Source: an uncultured Selenomonadaceae bacterium (GTDB lineage Bacteria; Bacillota_C; Negativicutes; Selenomonadales; Selenomonadaceae). From it: DNA of 6,113 bases. Positions within the stretch are counted from its first letter, which is position 1; the number at the start of each line of letters is the position of its first letter. The stretch lies in the NCBI GenBank assembly GCA_946402475.1, contig CAMIWP010000076.1, positions 1-6,113 on the forward strand, written 5' to 3'. The notes beneath the pieces are model-generated. The model did not search any database. It saw only the letters and a list, made by a program, of their open reading frames with translations, and had not been told where the DNA came from. Below are positions 1 through 5,376 of the stretch, one piece after another. A program made the position numbers and the translations under genes.

Positions 1-53
1 CACAGTCACCGGGGACAATATCTCATGAAAATAATCACATGATACCGAACAAG

Positions 54-827
54 TCACGCCGCGATGTTCACGGAAGATCCGACGCCGCTTCCTTGACCGG
101 AAGCCTTGTAGGCAGAAGCCGCTTTCGCAATATGAGCGCTGATTTGCTGCAGGGTATCACTGCCGCCCCTCGACTCATTGCCAAAATTCGACACGGCATA
201 ATAGGATTTGGCCTCCGTCATGTTCCGAGCCGTGTTGGCCTGCCCTTCCCGAGCGATGCGGGCATTGTTCTTCTGGAGGTCGCTGCTGCCGCCCTTGGTC
301 TCGTTGCCGAAATTTGACACGCCATAATAAGACTTGGCGATCTTGGCATGATGAGCCGTCACAGCTTCCCCGTCACGGGAAATGCGAGCATTGTTCTTCT
401 GGAAATCGCTGCTGCCACCCTTGGTCTCGTTGCCAAAGTTCGATACTCCGTAATAGGATTTGGCGATCTGAGCATGATGAGCCGTCACAGCCTCCCCGTC
501 ACGGGAGATACGGGCATTATTCCTCTGGAAATCGCTGCTGCCGCCCTTGGTCTCATTGCCGAAGTTCGATACATTGTAATAAGACTTGGCAATCTGAGCA
601 TGATGGGCCGTCACCGACTCACCATCCCGGGCAATCTGAGCATTCCCTCGCTGAAAGTCGCTGGATCCCAGCTTCGTCTCCGTGCCGAAATTCGACACGC
701 GAGTATAGGAAGCGGCCCGCTCTGAGATCGCAGAGGTCGTGTCCTGACCTTGACGACCGACTTGCTGATTGATCTGCCTGAACGACATCATCGTAGTCGT
801 GCCGGAGATTCCTAACACACTCATCAT
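54..827 (-). CDS. Uncharacterised protein of 42-residue tandem repeats
   Basis: I do not recognise a family, and no function is assigned. The 257-residue protein consists almost wholly of a 42-residue unit. In the phase starting at Phe16 there are five complete units (16-57, 58-99, 100-141, 142-183, 184-225) and a partial sixth (226-257). The conserved core carries VSNFGNETKGGSSD, then NNARISRDGEA, then TAHHAQIAKSYY. The first unit and the C-terminal part are degenerate; the central units are nearly identical. I see no signal peptide, membrane segment, cysteine or sorting motif; the protein is rich in Ser, Asn, Gly, Ala and Gln. Two adjacent ATG codons (827 and 824) follow an AGGGGG ribosome site; the second has the better spacing. 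It has its own promoter and reads away from the kinase gene upstream, so it is probably monocistronic. A surface, filament-like or phage-derived structural protein are all possible; nothing in the sequence decides. Confidence 0.8.
   Translation of the reverse strand: MMSVLGISGTTTMMSFRQINQQVGRQGQDTTSAISERAASYTRVSNFGTETKLGSSDFQRGNAQIARDGESVTAHHAQIAKSYYNVSNFGNETKGGSSDFQRNNARISRDGEAVTAHHAQIAKSYYGVSNFGNETKGGSSDFQKNNARISRDGEAVTAHHAKIAKSYYGVSNFGNETKGGSSDLQKNNARIAREGQANTARNMTEAKSYYAVSNFGNESRGGSDTLQQISAHIAKAASAYKASGQGSGVGSSVNIAA
153..782 (-). repeat. Five in-register 126-bp coding tandem repeats
   Basis: On the minus strand the 126-bp units run 782-657, 656-531, 530-405, 404-279 and 278-153, with a partial unit continuing to the stop codon. 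Spacing is exactly 42 codons throughout, with no indels. The middle units differ from one another mainly at third codon positions, so this is a protein-level repeat kept under constraint rather than a fresh DNA duplication. The first unit aligns with the others mainly by Phe, Arg, Gly, Thr and the closing Ser-Tyr of its first half. Confidence 0.9.
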
Positions 828-890
828 TCTCCCCCTCTTTCCCTTGAAAAATCAAAATCCTTTTTAGTAGGCAGATACCTTTGTACTTCT

Positions 891-919
891 ATTATATAGT
901 CTTTGCTTTTTTTTTTCAA
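891..919 (-). promoter_or_regulatory. Sigma-70 type promoter of the repeat-protein gene
   Basis: On the minus strand TTGAAA (919-914) is followed by exactly 17 bases and then TATAAT (896-891). Transcription would start near 884, giving a leader of roughly 57 nt. The spacer begins with the rest of an A10 tract (916-907 on the minus strand), three bases of which form the end of the -35 box. Close match to consensus on both boxes, in an otherwise empty gap between the kinase stop and the repeat-protein start. Confidence 0.75.
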
Positions 920-947
920 CGGCAAAATGAGAAATTTTGTCCTTCCC

Positions 948-2228
948 TTACTGTTCCTGCACCCCATCCAAGGAAGGCTCTCCGTCGAAGAGGTACGCAT
1001 AGCGCTGGCGGAACTCCTCCGGCTCCATCTTGAAAGCATTGGCCAGACCCGGATCGTCCAGATCTCCCTTCTCGATGCGCATCATGAAGCCACGGGCAAT
1101 CTTGTAATGGACGGAATTGATGTTGACCTTCCTGACCATGGTCTTGCCCGTATTCGGATCTCGAATGTCCTCAAAGCGCATGGGTACCGCCTGGTTCTCC
1201 TGAATGGTGATGAGCGCACCGCTGTCCCCACGGAAAAGGAACTGCATGGCCTCATATCCAAGGTTCCTGGCATAGTCGATATCATAGGCGATGGGCGCCG
1301 TGCAACGAAGCTCATAGCCGATCTCCTTGTCCACGATGGCAATCTTGATGCCCAGCTTCCTGACCTCCGACAGGACCGCCTGCTTGAGGATCTCGCCAAA
1401 ATCCAACTCGCTGTAGCGGATATGCCCGTGCTCGTCCAGGACAATCTCGCCCAAAGCCTTGAAATCTTCTTCGGCGATCTTCTCGATGACGCCCTCTGCG
1501 ATGACGGCAACGCCGTAATTTTTCCCCGTCAGGCGGCGCTTAACGATGGAACCAGTAATGATGTCCACGACCTGTTGCAAGCGGATGTGCTCTTGAGGGA
1601 ACTCCTCGGGAATGATGGTGAGGGCAGCCCCCGCAGAACGTCCCATACCCAATGCCAGATGCCCTGCCGTGCGTCCCATGGCAATGGTGAAATACCAACG
1701 GTTGTTCGTAGTGCGGGCATCCTCCATGAGGTTCTGGATCTCCGTGGTAGCAAAAGCCCGAGCCGTCTCGAAGCCAAAGGTCGGGACCCCCTCCGGAAGA
1801 GGAAGATCGTTGTCGATGGTCTTCGGCACGTGAACCACATTGATGGTGCGACCCACCTTGCGGGCATACTCCGACACAGCGGTGGAACTGTAAGCCGTAT
1901 CGTCCCCGCCGATGGTGACGAGATGCGTCACCCCGAGCTCCGTGAGGGTCTCCACCACCGTGCGGAGGTCGGACTCCTTCTTCGTCGGGTTGAAACGGGA
2001 CATCTTCAGGATGCAACCTCCCGTGAGATGAATGCGGCTCACATTATTGAAATCCAAGCGGATGTAATTCTTCTCGCCGCGAGCCAGTCGAGAAAAACCG
2101 TCGTACATGCCGAGAACATCCCATCCCCGGCGATTCGCCTCGTTCGTGACAGCGGAGATAACTGCGTTGATCCCCGGAGCCGGGCCACCGCCGCAGACAA
2201 TGGCAACAACATTCTTGATACCGATCAT
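948..2228 (-). CDS. pfp: Pyrophosphate-dependent phosphofructokinase
   Basis: Phosphofructokinase-family enzyme of 426 residues, cytosolic, interconverting fructose 6-phosphate and fructose 1,6-bisphosphate. The N-terminal nucleotide/phosphate loop reads GGGPAPGIN (13-21). GGDDT at 107-111 has Asp where ATP-dependent enzymes have Gly (GGDGS), and PKTIDND at 135-141 has Lys where they have Gly (PGTIDND). In this family those two substitutions are the classical mark of the pyrophosphate-using, reversible enzymes. The substrate-binding MGRTAGHLA lies at 184-192. Start: the ATG follows GGAGG with 7-nt spacing. At 426 residues it is longer than the ~320-residue bacterial ATP enzyme, as expected for the longer PPi-type forms. 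It lies 102 nt downstream of the helicase gene on the same strand, so it could be read from the map-helicase transcript or from its own weak promoter. Phosphoryl donor is inferred from motifs, not tested. Confidence 0.93.
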   Translation of the reverse strand: MIGIKNVVAIVCGGGPAPGINAVISAVTNEANRRGWDVLGMYDGFSRLARGEKNYIRLDFNNVSRIHLTGGCILKMSRFNPTKKESDLRTVVETLTELGVTHLVTIGGDDTAYSSTAVSEYARKVGRTINVVHVPKTIDNDLPLPEGVPTFGFETARAFATTEIQNLMEDARTTNNRWYFTIAMGRTAGHLALGMGRSAGAALTIIPEEFPQEHIRLQQVVDIITGSIVKRRLTGKNYGVAVIAEGVIEKIAEEDFKALGEIVLDEHGHIRYSELDFGEILKQAVLSEVRKLGIKIAIVDKEIGYELRCTAPIAYDIDYARNLGYEAMQFLFRGDSGALITIQENQAVPMRFEDIRDPNTGKTMVRKVNINSVHYKIARGFMMRIEKGDLDDPGLANAFKMEPEEFRQRYAYLFDGEPSLDGVQEQ

Positions 2229-2280
2229 TTAGAATCCTCCTTTATGATTCGTGACTTCTACCTTTTCCTAACTTCTTGCA

Positions 2281-2309
2281 ATTCTTCAAAAATCCTGCTT
2301 TCCTCTCAA
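2281..2309 (-). promoter_or_regulatory. Possible weak promoter ahead of the kinase gene
   Basis: On the minus strand TTGAGA (2309-2304) and AAGAAT (2286-2281) are 17 bases apart, matching consensus at five and four of six positions. It lies in the 102-nt helicase-kinase gap, about 50 nt upstream of the kinase ATG. The -35 box overlaps the stem-loop at 2289-2316, so one or the other may be chance. Confidence 0.3.
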
Positions 2310-2316
2310 GGATTTT
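2289..2316 (-). terminator. Weak terminator-like stem-loop after the helicase gene
   Basis: On the minus strand AAAATCCT and AGGATTTT form an 8-bp perfect stem around a 13-nt loop, ending in a short run of five T residues that is partly in the stem. It begins 14 nt after the helicase stop. The stem is AT-rich and the U-run short, so at most it would be a partial terminator that sets the ratio of helicase to kinase mRNA. Confidence 0.35.
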
Positions 2317-2330
2317 CTCGAAACTTCTCC

Positions 2331-3626
2331 TCATTTCCCTCCTCCGGGCCTCCCCGCCCGGATCCTCTGCCTGCGGCTTCTGTCGTTCCTTCCCCTGTGG
2401 GAAGAGCCCTTCCGATTGGCGTACTTGCTCAAGGGGCGGCTTTGCCGCTCCTGTTCCGCCCTGCGCTCCCGGATAGCCTTCTCCCGGAATGCCGCCTGCT
2501 TCTTCGCCCGGTTCCGGCTGCGCTCCGTTTTTTCCTTTTCGATGCGTGCCTGGATTCCCGACTCAATCCTCCGAAGAGCCGTGTACTGCCGGGCATTCAC
2601 AAAGGTCACGGCGACTCCCTGTTGTCCTGCCCGTCCCGTGCGCCCGATCCTGTGGATATAACTCTCCGCGTCCCCGGGCAGATCGTAATTATAGACGTGG
2701 GTCACCCCCTCGATATCCAATCCCCTGGCCGCTATATCCGTCGCCACGAGGATTTGCAGCTCCGCTCCCCGGAACCGCTTCAGCACCGTCGCCCGCTGGG
2801 CCTGCGTCAGATCTCCGTGAAGCTCGTCTGCAAGATATCCGCGCCGCGCAAGCTCCATGGAAACCTTCGCCACCCGTTGCCTCGTATGGCAGAAGACCAG
2901 GGCAAGATAGGGACGCTGGGTATTGATGAGCTCGCAGAGCTTGTCCGTCTTCGTATCCTCCGTAGTGTCCACAATGACCTGGCGAATGGTATCCAATGTG
3001 ACGTGCTCCGATTTCACGGTGATCTCCCGAGGAGCTCTCATGTACCGCCGAGCCAGCCCGCGAACTCCGTCGGGAATCGTGGCGGAAAAGAGCATGAGCT
3101 GTCGATCCTCTGCCGTGTCCACGAGAAGACGCTCCACATCCTCAAGGAATCCCCGGCGCATCATCTCATCCGCCTCGTCCAACACCACCTTGTTTACGCG
3201 GGAAATGTCTATGGTACGCCGCCGAAGATGATCCAAAAGTCTCCCCGGAGTACCGATGACGATTTGCGGATGACGCCGAAGCTTCTGCTTCTGCGCCTCA
3301 ATGTCCCTGCCTCCGTATATGGCAAGGGCGGAAAGATCCATCTGCCGAGCGATGAGGGCCGCCACATTTGCGATCTGAGCCGCAAGTTCCCTGGTAGGCG
3401 CCACGACAAGAGCCTGAGTGACGGAAACCTTTTTCAATCGCTCAAAGACAGGGAGAAGGAAAGCCAACGTCTTTCCCGTTCCTGTCTGGGCCTGGACAAT
3501 GACATCCCGTCCGCTGCGCAGAGCCGGGATCGCCTGCTCCTGGACGGGGGTCGGGCTCACAATGCCCTGATGGCGAAGGATTTCGCATAAGCCGGGATCC
3601 ACATTGAATTCTCGAAAAGTGGCCAT
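2331..3626 (-). CDS. DEAD-box ATP-dependent RNA helicase
   Basis: Superfamily 2 RNA helicase of 431 residues that unwinds or remodels RNA duplexes, typically in ribosome assembly, mRNA decay or cold response. All core motifs are visible in order: Q motif (conserved Phe near residue 7, PTPVQ at 25-29), motif I AQTGTGKT (46-53), Ia PTRELA (77-82), Ib TPGR (126-129), II DEAD (150-153), III SAT (181-183), IV VFCHTR (244-249), V ATDIAARGLDI (295-305) and VI HRIGRTGRAG (325-334). From about 362 to the end is an Arg/Lys-rich low-complexity tail, a common RNA-binding appendage of this family. There is no recognisable DbpA-type C-terminal domain, so I leave the subfamily (CshA/RhlE/DeaD) open. The ATG follows AGGAAGGG. 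Only 15 nt separate it from the map stop codon, indicating co-transcription. Confidence 0.96.
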   Translation of the reverse strand: MATFREFNVDPGLCEILRHQGIVSPTPVQEQAIPALRSGRDVIVQAQTGTGKTLAFLLPVFERLKKVSVTQALVVAPTRELAAQIANVAALIARQMDLSALAIYGGRDIEAQKQKLRRHPQIVIGTPGRLLDHLRRRTIDISRVNKVVLDEADEMMRRGFLEDVERLLVDTAEDRQLMLFSATIPDGVRGLARRYMRAPREITVKSEHVTLDTIRQVIVDTTEDTKTDKLCELINTQRPYLALVFCHTRQRVAKVSMELARRGYLADELHGDLTQAQRATVLKRFRGAELQILVATDIAARGLDIEGVTHVYNYDLPGDAESYIHRIGRTGRAGQQGVAVTFVNARQYTALRRIESGIQARIEKEKTERSRNRAKKQAAFREKAIRERRAEQERQSRPLSKYANRKGSSHRGRNDRSRRQRIRAGRPGGGK

Positions 3627-3641
3627 ATTCCCTTCCTTTCA

Positions 3642-4523
3642 TCATTTGGCAAGGATTTCCGTTCCAGTTTCCGTGATGAGAACCGTCTTCTCCCACTGGG
3701 CAGAAAGCTTTCTGTCATGGGTTCTCACCGTCCAATTGTCACTCTTGTCCACATCGACCTTGAAGGTTCCCTGGTTGATCATCGGCTCCACGGTGAGCAC
3801 CATGCCCGGAACCAGCAACATCCCTGTGCCCGCCTCGCTGTTATGGGAGACAAAAGGCTCCAAGTGGAACTTTTTCCCGACCCCGTGCCCACCGAGATCC
3901 GTCACCACGGAATAACCGTTGGCGTGGGCGTGCCTTCCGCAGGCCGCGCCAATGTCCCCCACCCAGCCCCAAGGCTTGATGGCCTGGATCCCAAGTTCCA
4001 TGCACTCCCTCGTCACGTCCACAAGGCGCTGGGCTTCCGGCGTTGTCTTTCCCCCAACGATGAACATGCGAGAGGCGTCGGAAAAATAGCCGTTGAGAAT
4101 CGTGGTGACATCAATGTTCACGATATCGCCTTCCCGTAGCACGGTCTTCTTGGAAGGTATCCCGTGGCAGACCACCTCGTTCACTGAGATGCAGACGCTC
4201 TTGGGAAATCCTTCGTAGTCCAGACAGGCGGGAATCCCCCCGTGGCTCTCGATGTATTTCCTGGCCGCATCATCAAGGGAGGCCGTGTCCACCCCCGGGC
4301 GCACCAGTTCCTCCATGAGATCCAGCGTCCCGTCGTTGATCACCCCACTCTTCCGGATTCCCTCGATATCCTGCGCATTGTTGATGATCTTATGAGGTGG
4401 TCGTACCTGCCCCTTCATCACGTTGAATTTCATTTCGCTTATGCGTTCATCAAAGTCTGCGTGGCACCTCTTATACTTTTTCCCGCTGCCGCACCAACAC
4501 AGGTCATTTCTTGCCATTGCCAT
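3642..4523 (-). CDS. map: Type I methionine aminopeptidase with SEC-C motif
   Basis: Removes the initiator methionine from nascent proteins. The protein is 293 residues from the chosen start. An N-terminal SEC-C zinc motif (CxCx8CH: Cys9, Cys11, Cys20, His21) precedes the pita-bread catalytic domain. By comparison with the E. coli enzyme the metal ligands are Asp138 (in NIDV), Asp149 (in SDASR), His213 (in GHGVG), Glu246 (in TVEPM) and Glu278 (in QWEKT), with the substrate-site His120 and His220 also present, so it should be active. In this family the SEC-C extension is thought to help binding to the ribosome or partner proteins. Start: the frame is open further upstream, but that would run through the promoter palindrome and have no ribosome site. 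ATG 4523 follows AAGGGGAG, although the 14-nt spacing is long; ATG 4517 is the alternative. First gene of the map-helicase operon. Confidence 0.95.
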   Translation of the reverse strand: MAMARNDLCWCGSGKKYKRCHADFDERISEMKFNVMKGQVRPPHKIINNAQDIEGIRKSGVINDGTLDLMEELVRPGVDTASLDDAARKYIESHGGIPACLDYEGFPKSVCISVNEVVCHGIPSKKTVLREGDIVNIDVTTILNGYFSDASRMFIVGGKTTPEAQRLVDVTRECMELGIQAIKPWGWVGDIGAACGRHAHANGYSVVTDLGGHGVGKKFHLEPFVSHNSEAGTGMLLVPGMVLTVEPMINQGTFKVDVDKSDNWTVRTHDRKLSAQWEKTVLITETGTEILAK

Positions 4524-4575
4524 GATGTACGATAATACTCCCCTTCCAAATCCAAATCTTCTCATCATGATAAGT

Positions 4576-4634
4576 ATTATAACGCAGTTGTTCAAGTTTT
4601 GCCATTGGCAAAACTTGAACAACTGCGTTATAAT
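4576..4634. promoter_or_regulatory. Perfect 59-bp palindrome acting as divergent promoter
   Basis: Positions 4576-4604 and 4606-4634 are perfect inverted copies (29 bp each) around one central T at 4605. Each outer end is TATAAT. Rightward: TTGGCA (4605-4610), 18-base spacer, TATAAT (4629-4634). Leftward: ATGGCA (4605-4600), 18-base spacer, TATAAT (4581-4576). The -35 boxes share base 4605, so two polymerases could not occupy them together. Expected starts near 4569 and 4641 give leaders of about 46 nt to both map (4523) and the rightward gene (4687). The symmetry also makes it a ready operator for a dimeric regulator; I do not recognise a known operator. No T-run follows either arm, so it is not a terminator. 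Confidence 0.8.
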
Positions 4635-4686
4635 GACAGGAATTGAGGACTTGCAGACGTGCAGAGAAGGGAAGGATGTGAACCGC

Positions 4687-5103
4687 ATGGAGGACAGGGA
4701 CGCCGCTGATATTTCCCGCCCCCACGGACGGGAGCAACAGATGAAAATGGAGATCCTCAACATGATCCACGGTGGGGAGAACCCCTTCGATATCATCTGT
4801 CATGTGGCAAGACGCTTGGAACAGGACTCCGGGGAACCCGGCTACGCCAAGTACGTGGAGGAGCATCTACGGGCCGTTTACGGCTTTGCCCTTCAGCACA
4901 GAAAACTCCTGAAGGACGAGCTCCGCGACGTGGAGGAACGGCTCAAAATCATTGAGGAACGCCGCAACATCAGTAACTTTACCGAGGAGGAGCTCACCCG
5001 CATCGGCTTCGCCATAGACCGTCACAAGAAAAACATCGAGCGTCTGAAGCTCATGATCCAGAAAGCCGAGGCCGACGGCAAGCCTCTCTACTTTGATGAG
5101 TAA
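4687..5103 (+). CDS. Uncharacterised helical, coiled-coil protein
   Basis: Unrecognised 138-residue, highly charged and probably soluble protein with no signal peptide or membrane segment. Residues about 17-46 look helical. Residues 72-94 and 99-128 are Lys/Glu/Arg-rich with Leu and Ile at heptad-like spacing, suggesting two antiparallel coiled-coil helices separated by a short turn near NISNF (94-98). It ends in an acidic PLYFDE. Start: ATG 4687 follows GAAGG inside AAGGGAAGG with about 11-nt spacing. An earlier in-frame ATG at 4633 overlaps the -10 box and would precede the predicted transcript start, so it is rejected; GTG 4678 is possible but sits too close to the ribosome site. It is transcribed divergently from map through the shared palindrome and followed after 32 nt by a small ORF. 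A structural or regulatory adaptor is conceivable, but no function is supported. Confidence 0.8.
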   Translation: MEDRDAADISRPHGREQQMKMEILNMIHGGENPFDIICHVARRLEQDSGEPGYAKYVEEHLRAVYGFALQHRKLLKDELRDVEERLKIIEERRNISNFTEEELTRIGFAIDRHKKNIERLKLMIQKAEADGKPLYFDE

Positions 5104-5135
5104 ACCATCGTTATCTCCAAGGAAAGGTGATTATT

Positions 5136-5270
5136 TTGACCCCGTTCCATGAGCCGATAAAGCTCCACAGACAAAAAGACCTGAACAAAGCCCAGCCGGA
5201 TCGCCTCGAAGCACGGAAGGGCGAAACATTCTTATGGGTGATCACCCTCGACGAGAAGACTGCAAAATAA
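5136..5270 (+). CDS. Possible 44-residue protein, TTG start
   Basis: A short frame opening with TTG 5136, preceded by AAGGAAAGG with 8-nt spacing, and ending at TAA 5268-5270, whose last two bases begin the terminator stem. It encodes 44 charged residues, starting MTPFHEPIKLH and ending in LDEKTAK. I do not recognise it, and there is no signal peptide or membrane segment. In-frame GTG 5127 is an alternative but lies only 3 nt after AAGGA. Support is the well-placed ribosome site, the 32-nt gap from the preceding gene, and the fit between its stop codon and the terminator. There is no ATG, and composition alone cannot prove coding, so it remains tentative. Confidence 0.5.
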   Translation: MTPFHEPIKLHRQKDLNKAQPDRLEARKGETFLWVITLDEKTAK

Positions 5271-5313
5271 AAACGGGTTGTCGCACGTAATGACCGTGTG
5301 ACAACCCGTTTTT
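5269..5313 (+). terminator. Rho-independent terminator of the rightward unit
   Basis: 5269-5286 and 5296-5313 pair as an 18-bp stem with one G-T wobble around a 9-nt loop, GC-rich in the middle and ending in TTTTT. It follows the small ORF directly. The opposite strand also has a T-rich exit (TTTTTATTTT), so it can work in both directions and would back up the terminator of the convergent gene. Confidence 0.9.
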
Positions 5314-5318
5314 CCATA

Positions 5319-5354
5319 AAAGCACCCGTGAAGCAGGAACTTCACGGGTGCTTT
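5319..5354 (-). terminator. Rho-independent terminator of the 3D-domain gene
   Basis: 5319-5333 and 5340-5354 are a perfect 15-bp inverted repeat around a 6-nt loop. Read on the minus strand the GC-rich stem ends in a TTTT run, 22 nt after the stop codon of the leftward 3D-domain gene. It is separated by only 5 nt from the rightward unit's terminator, so the two convergent transcripts are well insulated. Confidence 0.9.
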
Positions 5355-5376
5355 CTGTCCGGACGATCCGTCGATG

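Noticed and set aside
1..53. Left edge after the repeat-protein stop codon
   Set aside because: I looked for a terminator or a further gene and found neither; no convincing stem with a T-run is present in these bases.
54..782. CRISPR-like or non-coding direct repeats
   Set aside because: The 126-bp periodicity is uninterrupted, lacks spacers, keeps reading frame and has mostly silent differences, so it is a coding repeat.
923..939. Six-bp stem-loop (CAAAAT / ATTTTG) after the kinase stop codon as its terminator
   Set aside because: The stem is short and AT-rich, and on the coding strand it is followed by a GTTG and A-run rather than T residues. The A-run belongs to the next gene's promoter.
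903..3590. An 895-codon open frame on the plus strand covering the kinase and most of the helicase gene
   Set aside because: It is antisense to two genes with unmistakable family motifs; its product has no recognisable domain and low-complexity, Arg/Pro/Leu-rich composition typical of a shadow frame in GC-biased codons.
4423..4686. Upstream extension of the rightward gene to ATG 4423 or 4633
   Set aside because: The region overlaps the map start in antisense and the promoter itself; both ATGs precede the predicted transcript start, whereas ATG 4687 has a ribosome site.
4524..4796. Upstream extension of the methionine aminopeptidase frame to an ATG at 4796
   Set aside because: It would run through the palindromic promoter and overlap the rightward gene in antisense, with no ribosome site. 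The product would put some 90 unrelated residues before the SEC-C motif.
5111..5317. A 68-codon minus-strand frame across the two-terminator region
   Set aside because: It begins inside a terminator stem, has no ribosome site and is antisense to the better supported small ORF.
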